A DNA stretch of 64,000 nucleotides, from positions 537,052,316 through 537,116,315 of the forward strand of contig NC_058519.1 of assembly GCF_904849725.1 (NCBI RefSeq), read 5' to 3'. The position numbers and the translations under genes were made by a program. The DNA is from Hordeum vulgare subsp. vulgare (taxonomy: Eukaryota > Streptophyta > Magnoliopsida > Poales > Poaceae). A model generated the notes under the pieces. The model was not told the origin of the DNA. It searched no databases and saw nothing but the letters and a program-made list of their open reading frames with translations. Shown here piece after piece: positions 20,490-31,479 of the stretch; the stretch's first letter is position 1; the number at the start of each line of letters is the position of its first letter.

Positions 20490-22149
20490 TGATACGTCCC
20501 AAACGTATCTATAATTTCTGCTTGTTCCATGATCTTTGGGTGACATTGTTATATGTTTTGCTACACTTTTATAACATTTTACACATATTTGGACTAACCT
20601 ACTAACTCAGTGCACCCAGTGTCAGTTTCTGTCTGCTGATGTCTATTTTGCAGGGGCTTTTACCCAATTTTCCGACGCCCGAATAATCTCGAGAAAAATA
20701 TATAAAAAATCAGCGTACCGGAAGCTTCCAAATCACCGAAGATGGGCCAGAGGGGGTGCAGGGGCCGCCCAGGCGACCTGTGGGCGCGGCCTACCCCCTG
20801 GTCGTGCCAAGAGGCCACCTGGGTGGGTCCCACGCCCTCTGGTGCCCTGCTTTAGCCTATATTTTACCCCTTGAAGAGGAAAACCCTATACGGGATCCAT
20901 AATCGCAAATTTCTCCATCGTTCCGCCGCCTCAGCGCTTTTGAGATCGGGAGCGTCAGGAGACCTCTTCCCGGCACCCTGTTGGAGGGAGGATTAACCTC
21001 TGGGAGCTTCTCCACCGCCATGGATGCTTCCCGGACCTGCCGTGAGTAGTCCTCCTTGGACCATGGGTCCATGACGAGTAGCTATGTGATGTCTTCTCTC
21101 CAATCTGGGGCTTCAATGGTTAGTCCTTCTGAGCTGCCCTACATGATCAAGGCATCTATGTAATTCTCTTGTTATTGCTATGCTTGGTTTGTTGGGATCC
21201 AATGGATTATGAGATTATGTTCAGATTGTTATGAGTTATATATTTTATTATCCTTTTATATTATGTTCCTTAGTGATTCATGCATGTTCTCCGTTGTTAT
21301 TTATTGCTTTGGCCGAGTAGTAGATTGTAACTCCAAGAGGGGAGCATTATGCATGATTTTGGGTTCATGCCCCTTGATGTCTAGCTTGAGTGACAGAAAC
21401 ATGAGACTAGGGGATGTGTTGTTGCCACCAGGGAGAAAACACCGGTGCTTGTGACCACGGTTGGAAGGATTGTTTACCTTACGCATAGTTCGATAATGCA
21501 GTTGTCCGTTGCTTTGAGTTTACACTTTGGGTGGGGCTCGCAACTTAATACCGACGAGATGTTCTGAATAGATATCTCAAGGTGGATGATTAGTAAGTAG
21601 ATGTTGATGAATAAAGGGTCTACTTGTCTTGGCATACTGCCCATTACTATTGCACCTCTAACTATCAAGTAGCATAATTAGCATTGAGGTGCGTTCATAA
21701 TTCTGTCAATTGCCCAACTGTAATTTGTTTACCCAAGCATAGTTGTTTATCGTCTTTTGGGAGAGAGACATCACTAGTGAACATCATGTGACTCTGGTCC
21801 ATATCATCATCATTGTTTACACCTCCATCATACTATTTTCATTTACTTTTTCCGTTGCAATCACTATTACTTTTCCCGCTTGTGTTTTGATCCTTTGCAA
21901 ACTACAAGGCCGGAGAGATTGACAACCTCTCTGTACTTTTTGGGAGAAAAGTTATTTGTTGTGTGTGCAGGTCCATGTCTTCTGCTAGCGCCAGGGTGGG
22001 AGACACCTACTTGTTGATCCTAGGAGTCCTCCTGGTTCGATAAACCTTACAGTCTCCGAGTAAGGGAAAAACTTGCTGCTGACTACATCTCAACCTTCCA
22101 CTTGGGGAACCAACAAGGATCGAGACGTATATACATCATCTCGTCATCA
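20490..22149 (+). repeat. Element C 3' LTR
   Basis: 1,660 bp, TGATACGTCCC to CGTCATCA, followed by the ACCTG duplication. It retains the internal block missing from the 5' copy. Confidence 0.92.
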
Positions 22150-24731
22150 ACCTGCAACTGTTGTTGTAGTAATCTGTCAGCCACATGGACTCAACTATCT
22201 CATTTCCAAAGGTATCAAGACTAGCAATCTTAATGGGTGAGGTATGGTTAAGTGGTGAGGCTGCACCAAGCAACTAAGCATTTATTTGAGTGGCTAACTT
22301 ACGAGTACAAGAATAAAAAGGGGGTCAATCTACGCATAAGCGTCGTGAACTGGAATGACCACGAAGTGATTTTGAACACCTACTTACGTCAAACATAACC
22401 CCCACTGTTTCCTCTTCCGGTTGCAGAACTCACGAGAAGAGACAATCACGGTTATGCACATAGTTGGCATATTTTAATTAAGTTTTAGTTCAAGTTTGTT
22501 ATGACCTGGTGTTAAAAAAGTTTCCAAGTTGCCACATAACCATGTGCATGGCTCTCAGAAAGATTTAACCCTGCAAGGGGTGCTCCAACTAGTCCATCAA
22601 AAACTACCACGAGCTGCATCGGAAACCTCGACCACAGAAAACCCATGGTCTCCTTGGATTCCTGATGGAAAACTTCATAGGAGCCACGTATCTCGTTCTC
22701 ACGGCAGAACGCATGAGCGATAGTTACCACGCCAAAACACCGAGTTGCCTCGGGTGGGCGTTAATAAGCTGCTCTAGATTGGACCAACACTCATGAGGAG
22801 CACTGGCCCAAGGGTTGATTAATTATCCACGAGTTAATTACTCCTTATGCGGTTCATTAGTTATTAGGCAAATGTACTACCAATGTTGCGCCTTGCCAGA
22901 AAAGTTTTATCCCAAAACGAAAGTCAAGGGGGTCCCCATAACAACCCCAAGCATGTTATGAGCGCTCAGTTATGGAACATAACACCGGTACACAAGTAAC
23001 TAGGGCGGCAAAGATGGAACAAAACAACAGGCTAGAAGGCCAAGCCTTCCACCTTTTACCAAGTATATAAGTGCATTAAATTAAATGCAATAATATCATG
23101 ATATAACAAGTAACCCATGGTTTCACATGGAAGCAACTGCTCCTACAAGTAGCAATGCTATCAGAAGGCCGAGCAAGTGGTAACATAGCCAAACAATGGT
23201 TTTGTTGGGATGTGGAAGGGTTAGAGGTTTTTTCATGGCAATGTTGGGAGGCTTAATAGAACAGGTGGTAGGCAGCGATACATAGCGATAGAAACGAGAC
23301 AACTAGCATGGCAATGCTAGTAGTGGTATCTCGGGAAATGATCATCTTGCCTTTGATCTCGCTTGTAAGAAGAATGAATCCGTGAAGCGGAATAACCAAC
23401 ATAGTCGAACGAATCCTCACGCTTCGAAGCGGTTCGGAACTCTACCGGGAAGAAACAATCTGGAAACAAACAATCAACACACGATAAACACCACAACATA
23501 TGCATGACATGATGCACAAACACATATGATGCATGCCCGGATTAATTATGCAAGGCATGGCAACTCACAACAATCGAATGCTACACATTAAGTGAAGGTC
23601 AATATGCAACGAGTTGCATATTTGACGGAGCTCCACACTGCATTACTTAGTTCACTCCCATTTAGGTAGACGTCAATATTAAATGTTGTTAGACATGGCA
23701 AGAGGTGAAGCGTAAATAAACTACTTATATATGCATTTTAAATAAGGTCGGAAATAACACATAGCATTTCCGAGACGACCCCATATGTAAATTTCGAAAT
23801 TGGTCCAGATCTGAATTAAACATATTTTATATTTATTAAACAACAAAATAAAGTGGACCATGTAATTCTACACGTCATTATAGTAGATTTACATATATAA
23901 ATCATCTAAAATGGAGCTACGATTCAAAGATATGAGCAATGCAAGATGATATGCCATGAATGCAAAATGTATGGAAATGATAGCCATGAGCATGTTAAGA
24001 CATGAGTGAACAAGATAGTAAGAAACTACATGAAATTCTACACAATTTTAAACGATGCCCGAACAGCGAACAACAATTCCGAAAAGTCCGCATTTGAAAA
24101 TTATGATTTGATACTGTTCTGCCTATACACAATTTTGGAGATACACAATTTTGGAGTTGTTAAACAGCAAACTAAATGCTACCATGTTATTCTACACATT
24201 TTTCTAGTTAAGTTACATATCTGCATCATTTTAATCGAAGCTACGATTAATTAATTATGAGACAAACCGTTTTAACACGACATTATGTAAATTACATGAA
24301 AACATCAATTTAATTATTTTAAACACATGTAAGAGTTGGATATCGTGAAACTACACAATATTCTAAGCAACTTTCATGTATAACGTTTTTTAAATCCGAT
24401 GCATGATTATTTTTCTATGAATTAAATCATTTTAATATGGCATCACGCAAATCAATGTAAACAGCACGTTAAACAACTTTAGACATACATGAGAGTTGGA
24501 AATTCTTAATCTACACAAAATTCTGGACATTTTCCATGTATAAAATGTTTTTATCCGATGCACGAATGTTGATTTATTAAATGCATGAAGATCGAGGACT
24601 TTTCTCCAAAATAGGTAATTCATAGTTAATTGACAAATTCGCTGGAACTGAAAAAAAAACGTTACTCGGTCGAATTTGTCCACGGGCCTAAACAGAGTTG
24701 AGCGCAATATAACTAATGGTGATCTCACTAC
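22150..24731. repeat. Repeat R, right part (unclassified, LTR-like)
   Basis: No ORF longer than about 80 codons and none recognised. Evidence for an LTR nature is the block at 22540-22580: CCATGTGCATGG, then CTCTCAGAAAGA, then CCCTGCAAGGGG. It has the same order and spacing as CCGTGGACACGG plus CTATCTGAATAG plus CCCTGCAGGG in the H LTRs, and the G LTRs share the first two. The rest becomes AT-rich from about 23600. By analogy R is probably part of a long LTR from a minus-strand chromovirus-type Gypsy. I see neither a PBS nor a second copy. Confidence 0.45.
22540..22580. other. Hairpin block in repeat R
   Basis: CCAT-GTGC-ATGG (22540-22551), followed by CTCTCAGAAAGA and CCCTGCAAGGGG. Same layout as in G and H LTRs, with paired base changes in the first stem. 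Confidence 0.55.
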
Positions 24732-24732
24732 C

Positions 24733-25062
24733 TTGGAAGACTGTGGAAATTTTGTGCATGTAAATCATGAAGAGAATATTTTATATGAGAGATATATTGT
24801 TGAATTTTAATATTATCCTACATGTGATTATTATGATAGAGCAAAATATGGTTATAGAAATTTTCATGCCACTCACCTAGTTCTCTGTGTGTTAAAATTA
24901 TTAATGCTTCATTCTTCCTACATGCATATGATAGATACTTATTGCCTTGACAATTTGTTCACTTATAAAATGCTTATGCATAGGAATTATGTTAGACTTA
25001 AATCTGTTGTTCACATGCTACATTATGATCTCTTTATGTTTCAATTATTATCTTTCATGTGA
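24733..25062 (+). pseudogene. C-terminal ORF remnant of element D, unrecognised
   Basis: A frame of 110 codons with one internal TAA, beginning LEDCGNFVHVNHEENILYE, then YDRAKYGYRNFHATHLVLCV and later YKMLMHRNYVRLKS, ending in TGA at 25060-25062. It has two hydrophobic stretches rich in Leu/Phe/Cys. The stop lies 47 nt before the conserved hairpin, the same spacing as the stop of gag-protease in C and F, so it is the end of this element's main ORF. I recall similar tails in Triticeae Athila-type repeats but do not know a function. Confidence 0.5.
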
Positions 25063-25109
25063 GCATCATTACCATCACAAACCTATCTTAATGGTTATAA
25101 AGAAAGAGC

Positions 25110-25128
25110 TTGTTGGGAGACAACCCAA
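25110..25128 (+). other. Post-stop hairpin of D
   Basis: TTGTTGGGAGACAACCCAA; differs from the C and F copies only in the loop (GGAGA versus GGAGG). Confidence 0.6.
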
Positions 25129-26955
25129 TACTTTCTGTTATTTTTAGTTAACATGATTATTGGCTATGTAATGATTCTGTTTTTTTAATGTTTTTAGTGT
25201 TTGTGCCAATTAAAGCCTTTGGGATGACTTGCATGATAAGTAGAATTGAAATTGTGCAACACAGAAACTTTAGCGTCCACTGCAGAATTTCTCTAATTTT
25301 ATGTGCAACATCTTTTTGATCTAATTTTTTTACACTATTTCTACGCAATTTAGTCAGGTCGTCCTAAGTTTTAAGAACTTTTGGTGTTACATAAGTATGG
25401 TAATTAATTATATCATTATAGATTGTTCTCTTTGAGACAAATTCTGTTTTTTCCTTGCATAGTTTGCTTGTTTTGATGATGCCATGGATTGTATCGGGGG
25501 TATAATTCATGAAGATGTTAGAATATAGTACCTTATGCAATAATAAAATATTAATCAATTTATAAGTATCTAAATTATTTGATATGTTTATTATACTAAT
25601 GGATCTGTTGAAGCTTTCTGTTGAGTTTTGTGTGCTGAAGCTTTCAAGTTTTGGGTGTTATCACGATGGATGAAGGAATAAGGAGAAACAAGAGCCTAAG
25701 TATGGGGATGTCCAAGGCACCCCAAGGTAATATTATAGGAATACTCAAGTGCCTAAGATTGAGGATGCCCCGTAAGGCATCCCCTCTTTCGTCTCAATCC
25801 ATTGGTATGTCACTTGGAACTATATTTTTATACATCACATGATATGAGTTTTTCTTAGAGCGGCGTTTGCTTTATTTTGATTTTTTGCTTTTGTTTCCCA
25901 TAATCATTGTTTGCTCGACACATCCACTTGAGAGAGACACAATATCACCATGATTTATTGGAATACTCTTTGTGCTTCACTTATATATTTTGAGCTTAGT
26001 AATTGCTCTAGCACTTCACTTATATCTTTTAGAGCCCGGTGGAGTATAGATTTTAAAGAAATAATTGCACTCTCATTATTCACTTATATTTTTGAGAGTT
26101 GATAAATAGTGACGGTAATTTGCATGAGTTATAATATTAGTCCAAGAATAATAGGTATTCAATGAGTGCATAATAAAAACCTTCATGTAGCACATAAAAG
26201 AGAAACTTTGGGTTAATGATATTAATGTGGTAATGTGATAGGGCATGGGTGCATGATAATTGGTTAATTAAAACATCATAAATTAGAGGGTGATTACTTA
26301 TTGTTCATGTAAATATTTTTATGGCATGGTGATTATGTCTGAGCATTCTTATTCCTTGTTGAAACCCTAGTGATGTTTAGGTTGGGGGCGCGCGATGGTT
26401 AACTCCTACCAACCTCCTCCCTAGGGGCATGCGAGTAGTACTTTGCTTCGAGAAAGCTAATAAAATCTTACAATAAGTATGTGATTTATAAATAATGTGA
26501 ATCCATGGATATACTCACTCCCACCTCCATATATTTTCTAACCTCTTCGGTGACCTGAATTGCTCATTCTCACCTCGAGGATCGGTGCATCCTTCGTCGG
26601 TGCATCCAAACCCCATGACATGATACGATGTATTGCGCATAAGCCTAATTATATCTTCCTCAAAATAGCCACCATACCTACCTATTATGGCATTTCCATA
26701 CCCATTCTTATATATATTGTCATGCAAATCCCACCGTCATATCATATGACTAGTAATTTCATTATCATGTTGCTTTGCATGATCATATAAGATAACATAG
26801 TACTTGTGGCAAAGCCACAATTGATCATTTTTTATACATGTTATGCTTGATCATTGCGCATCCTGGTATAGTGCTAGAGCCATTCATATAGAGTCATACT
26901 ATAGTTCTTCAAATTGAGTTGTAAGTAAATAAATGGTGATGATCATCATTATTAG

Positions 26956-27424
26956 TGAGGGAGTCCGGGATTAAGGGGGTCCTCGGGTCACTTACCCGCT
27001 CTTGTGGGCCAGACTCCTCCGCTGTTTGATCATCATTGAAGATACTAAAATCAAAATGGACTCTTCCAAAGATTTGGTGTGCAATCCAAGGCAATGTGAT
27101 GGTCTGCATATTCCTTTCCTTGATGTAACCGTCGTTATGTACACCCTAGCACCCCTGGTATCTATATAAACGAGGGGCCTAGAGTTCATAGGAGGATTAA
27201 GGTCATTATGATTAGGGTATTAGACCACAACATCCAATCTCAAAATAGATTAACTCTGTACTCTATACTACTTCATCAATATAACAAGAGCAAGATGTAG
27301 GGTTTTACCTCTATCAAGAGGGCCCAAAGTTGGGTAAACATCGTCTCCTTCATCCCTTGTTATCCGTCGATCCAAGATCATAGTTTGGCCCCCTACTTGA
27401 GATTAGTCGGTTTTGAAACTTGCA
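26956..27424 (+). repeat. Element E 5' LTR
   Basis: 469 bp starting TGAGGGAGTCCGGGATTAAG, ending in CTTGCA before TTGGTGCTTTCATTGAGA (27425-27442), which is the usual start of the internal domain in this abundant Triticeae family. TATA box CTATATAAA near 27162-27170. Shared block GTAGGGTTTTACC ... TTGGGTAAA at 27296-27339. Confidence 0.88.
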
Positions 27425-27469
27425 TTGGTGCTTTCATTGAGATCCTGATGTGGAACTACGAAAGGATCA

Positions 27470-28804
27470 ATGGCCCGTCTCATCATCGATGATGACATCT
27501 GCGTTGGGGACGCTTTCGTCCCCGGGCAGATCTTCATGTTTGGCGGCATCGTGTTGCATGACAATCCAACTTTTCGCTTACACCGGGTCGGAAGCCTTGC
27601 CCCTGATCAGCAGATCAGGTTGGGACTTAGAGTTCATCGTAGATTCCAGGGGAGACGTTATTCTGACAACGCCTTTTACCCTCGACGCCTCGACTTTGAA
27701 GGGGAAAGATCTCGTCCTCGAGATGACTCTCGACCAGGCTCCGGTCTTGATGACCAAGCCAGATGCCTTATGCGGATCATCTTCGGGTGAACGCAGCTTT
27801 GGCATGACTCCAAATATTCTGACAACAACGGCACCTCAGGTTGGACCCATGGATTCCAGAAGCATGGATGCCATAAATGTTAAGGAATTATACGAGATGC
27901 TTGATCGAATTCAGGGCATGGGAGTATCCCACAGCCAACCATCGATCTATGACCAGATCGGGATCAAGCCCTATGACAGGGAAATCCACATCCCATCTAT
28001 CACGCACTTGATTGCCACCATTGAGAAACCAGCGGAAGGTTCGCCCTCTCGATCATCAGAACTCAGAACCGTCTATATCCCGGTATCTGGTAACCTGGAC
28101 TCCCTAGGTAGTCTGGCAATCGAGTTACACCCCGAACTCAATTCGGGGTGCAAGCACTCGTCTCCAGCCAGCCGTTCAGGCCCTGAACCTGGCAAACCAG
28201 ACTCTTCAATAGTGTGAGACACAATTTGCAAAACCAAAGACGCGTGTTCTGTTGAAACACCAAAAAAATTTCCCACCCACCTCCCAATCTAGGAGCCAAT
28301 TGAGCATCTCAGAAAAGCCTAACATGCGGGACCTCCACCACGTCCAGAAAAAGCCATGGGAAATAGTCCACTTCTGGGCTAGATTTCTCGTGACCATAAA
28401 CCAGATACTGGACTGCAGCGGACATGAAATTATAGACATATTCTCGCACAACCGCCACGTGGAGGAAATTCTAAATGCCCTCTCCTGCCACGCGGAGGGA
28501 ATCCTAAATGGAAAGTACCTCACAGTATCAGCAATTGCAAGTGGAATCAATCCATATAGAGCAGCCCAAAGAAGCTCGGAGGTACCGCGCGCCCCAACAA
28601 CGATCGATCGATCGCGGGCCCTCAGGTAAGAAGAACAAGCCCTTTGATGGATCCCAAATCGTACTTGATAAACTATTGGACAGCCCATGCCCTATGCATT
28701 CTGCATTACCCAACACTGACTCGACTCATGTCCTTCGAGCTTGTTGGGTCATCATGCATGTAGCCAAAAGTGGCGAGGTTATCCTCAGGACCCAACCACA
28801 GTGA
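27470..28804 (+). pseudogene. gag: Gag of element E
   Basis: Starts at ATG 27470 with MARLIIDDDICVGDAFVPGQ. The frame breaks near 27785 and continues in another frame with NVKELYEMLDRIQGMGVS and PSITHLIATIEKPAEGSP up to a TGA near 28215-28217. A third frame (28252-28629) carries the capsid part WEIVHFWARFLVTINQILDC. A fourth (to 28804) has a Gag zinc motif, CPMHSALPNTDSTHVLRACW. At least three frameshifts and stops inactivate it. Confidence 0.8.
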
Positions 28805-28918
28805 AAGCATTCATCTGAACTATGACACAATAGTGTCGACATCCTCACAATTTACAAGACTTTCTCCTCAAATAATCAAAAGAAAAGAGTTGTTCGATAA
28901 ACCAAACATATATTCCTG

Positions 28919-29841
28919 GTGGCAGCAACAAACTCTTGGACAAACATGCCTATAATCTTTACCCAGGAGGACCAACCTAGAATACGTTCTAACCGAACAC
29001 GTGCCACACTAGTCCTCAATCCCATTATAGATGGTTTCAAACTATCCAAGGTACTAATGGATGGCGGCAGTCGCTTAAACCTCATTTATGAGGATAGTTT
29101 GGATAAAATGCAGTTCGACAGGTCCAATGTTGAACGGAGCAACACAACCTTTCGAGGAATCATCCCCGAAAGAGAAGCGCGATGCACAGGCCGAGTCTCC
29201 CTCAATGTAGTATTCGACACCTATGAGAATTACACGTCCGAAGAACTCGTCTTTCATATTGGACCTATTATAAGCGGCTTTCACGATCTTTTGGGACGGG
29301 AGGCCTTCACCAGGTTTTAGGCCATACCACATTATGGGTACATGAAATACAAAATGTTCAGGCCCAACGGTGTCATTACCCTCACAAGCAACCCGAATAG
29401 GGCTTTGCGGGCCGAGAATAAAACTGCAGCGCTCGCCCTCGAGGCACTTTTGAATACCCTTGCGACGGAAGAGATCAGTGAACTACGATTGATGTTCGAC
29501 AAGGATTATGTAACTCTTAGCAAGAGACCCAAGTCCACAACCTTCAATCCCGCTGACGAAATAGACAAATTTCAAGTGCATCCGATAGATCCCAATAAAA
29601 CAGTGTCCATCGAAGCACAACTCGACCCTGTGGTCAATGACGCATTGCGCACATTCTTATGAGAAAATTGGGATATATTCGTCTCGCACCCTTTAGACAT
29701 GCTAGGAATCCCATGAAGTCTAGCCGAGCATAGCTTAGACATAATCGATGGTTTCAAACCCGTCAAACAAACGTTACGTCACTTCTCCGAGCCCAAGCGT
29801 CAAGCCATGGGTACCAAACTAGCAAAATTTCTCGAAGCCAT
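28919..29841 (+). pseudogene. pol: Protease and start of RT of element E
   Basis: Protease motif VLMDGGSRLNLIYEDS (about 29050-29098), D-G-G type as in A, then DLLGREAFTRF before a TAG at 29318-29320. The next frame runs to a TGA near 29660-29662. The beginning of RT is recognisable as KPVKQTLRHFSEPKRQAMG (about 29758-29815). RT then ends abruptly at about 29841, where F's LTR interior begins. No YxDD region of E survives. Confidence 0.8.
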
Positions 29842-30858
29842 GGGCTTATTCATCAACACCATTGCCTCTCCGATGATGCGTGAGTAGTTCACCACAGACC
29901 TTCGGGTCCATAGCTAGTAGCTAGATGGCTTGTTCTCTCTCTTGGATCTTCAATCCAAAGTTCTCCATGATCTTCATGGAGATCTATCCAATGTAACCTT
30001 CTTTTGCGGTGTGTTTGTCGAGATCTGATGAATTGTGGATTTATGATCAGATTATCTATGAATGTTATTTGAGTCTCCTCTGATCTCTTATATGCATGAT
30101 TTCGTATCCTTGTAATTCTCTTCGAGTTCTGGGTTTCGTTTGGCCAACTTGATCTATAATTCTTGCAATGGGAGAAGTGCTTGGTTTTGGGTTCATACCG
30201 TGCGGTGTCGTCGCCTAGTGACAGAAGGGGTAGCGAGGCACGCATCATGTTGTTCCCATCAAGGGTAAAAGGATGGGGTTTATATCATATTGCATGAATT
30301 TATCCCTCTACATCATGTCATCTTGCTTAAGGCGTTACTCTGTTTGTTATGAACTCAATACACTAGATGCATGCTGGATTGCGGTCGATGTGTGGAGTAA
30401 TAGTAGTAGATGCACACAGTATCGGTCTACTTGTGTCGGACGTGATGCCTATATGTATGATCATTGCCTTAGATATCATCATGACTTTGCGCGATTCTAT
30501 CAATTGCTCGACAGTAATTCGTTCACCCACCGCAATACTTGCTATCAAGAGAGAAGCCTCTAGTGAACACTATGGCCCTCGGGTCTACTTCACATCACAT
30601 TTTCAGATCTACACTTTTACTTTGTTGCACTTTCCACCTTCAGATCTCACCTTGCAAATAATCATGAAGGGACTGACAACCCCTTTATAGCGTTGGGTGC
30701 AAGTTTGTTTGTTTTTGCGCAGGTACATTGGTGCCTCATCTTGATACTCCTACTGGATTGATACCTTGGTCTCAAACTGAGGGAAATACTTACTGCTACT
30801 GTGCTGCATCACCCTTTCCTCTTCAAGGGAAAAACCAACGCAAGCTCAAGAGGTAGCA
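29842..30858 (+). repeat. Element F 5' LTR, missing its first ~498 bp
   Basis: Matches 47061-48064 of the 3' LTR over its whole length; the equivalent of 46563-47060 is absent and replaced by E sequence. The 3' copy has a 14-bp loss near 47939. ORFs that appear in both copies (30273-30563 and 47492-47782) are LTR sequence, not genes. Confidence 0.9.
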
Positions 30859-30869
30859 AGAAGAATTTC

Positions 30870-30947
30870 TGGCGTTGTTGCTCGGGAGGATCAAGTTAAG
30901 AATAGTCTCCCGTCAATGTGCCAATTTCTGGCGCCGTTGCCAGGGAG
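30870..30947 (+). other. Two PBS-like sequences in tandem, element F
   Basis: First copy TGGCGTTGTTGCTCGGGAG at about 30870; second copy TGGCGCCGTTGCCAGGGAG at about 30929. Both are flanked by AATTTC on the left and a TCAA on the right. The second, farther from the LTR end, is closer to the family consensus seen in C (TGGCGCCGTTGCCGGGGA). Confidence 0.6.
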
Positions 30948-31142
30948 TATTCAAAGTGAAGCATATCCAAGTAACCTTCGCAAACTCATCTCTTGAATTT
31001 ACATTATTTTCCTTTTGCCTCTCGTTTTCCTCTCCCCCACTTCTGAAAAAACAAAATTTACAAAAACATTTGCCTTTTTCGTTCGCCATTTTTTTCGCTT
31101 GCTTTCTGTTCGCTTGTGTGCTTGTCTTCTTGCTGAGTCACC

Positions 31143-31479
31143 ATGACTGAAAACACCAAATTGTGTGACTTCTCGAATACTAATAATAATGATTTTATTA
31201 GTACTCCGATTGCTCCCGCCACTAGTGCGGAATCATATGAAATCAATGTTGCCTTGCTGAATCTTGTTATGAAAGAGCAATTTTCTGGCCTTCCTAGTGA
31301 AGATGCCGCATCCCATCTTAATACCTTCATTGAGTTATGCTATATGCAAAAGAAGAAAGATGTGGATAATGATATGATTAAACTGATGCTATTTCTGTTC
31401 TCATTACGAGATCGAGCAAAAACTTGGTTTTCATCTTTACCCAAAAATAGTATTGATTCTTGCAACAAGTGTAAAGATG
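31143..31479 (+). CDS. gag: Gag-protease of element F, segment 1
   Basis: ATG at 31143 (MTENTKLCDFSN) and 112 codons up to the insertion point of the solo LTR. It contains the Gag capsid run LRDRAKTWFSSLPKNSID, the equivalent of the A-R-x-W block. The frame leads in phase into segment 2 once the insertion is disregarded. The VIRPFC read after 31478 is LTR, not gene. Confidence 0.8.

Larger units (their letters stand above)
15108..22149 (+). mobile_element. Element C: pol-less Athila-type Gypsy
   Basis: Two LTRs (15108-16591 and 20490-22149) starting TGATACGTCCCAAACG and ending in ATCA enclose a PBS, a short gag-protease region and a long non-coding 3' part. Perfect 5-bp target duplication ACCTG at 15103-15107 and 22150-22154. 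There is no RT, RNase H or integrase, so it is non-autonomous and would need enzymes in trans. LTR start, PBS and gag-protease resemble the Athila-type group of Triticeae (Sabrina/Fatima/WHAM kind); the exact family is not assigned. Confidence 0.9.
24732..26955 (+). mobile_element. Element D: 5'-truncated Athila-type fragment
   Basis: Starts abruptly with the tail of a reading frame and then runs through the same 3' modules as C and F: TTGTTGGGAGACAACCCAA at 25110-25128, TATGGGGATGTCC at about 25701, GAGGATGCCCCG at about 25761, and the GATGATCATCATTATTAG run at 26939-26955 that matches F at about 45660. It ends where element E inserted (ATTAG at 26951-26955 would be the target duplication). 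LTRs of D are not in the window. Confidence 0.75.
26956..29841 (+). mobile_element. Element E, left part: Tat-lineage Gypsy
   Basis: 5' LTR, gag, protease and the beginning of RT of a Tat-type Gypsy inserted in D. The element resumes at 48065 after the F insertion, with a gap where RT should be. Its 3' LTR is not in the window because Copia I lies in its 3' region. Confidence 0.87.

Noticed and set aside
27450..28217. One 255-codon gene at the start of E
   Set aside because: The first ~110 codons in this frame are a shadow; the true Gag start is the other frame from ATG 27470, and the two meet at a frameshift near 27785.
28601..28614. GATC repeat as a functional site
   Set aside because: Only three and a half units within the decayed gag of E; most likely chance.
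30273..30690. ORFs of about 100 codons conserved in two places (30273-30690 and 47492-47909)
   Set aside because: They are the two LTR copies of element F, so conservation is from LTR duplication and not from coding selection; the frames carry no recognisable domain.
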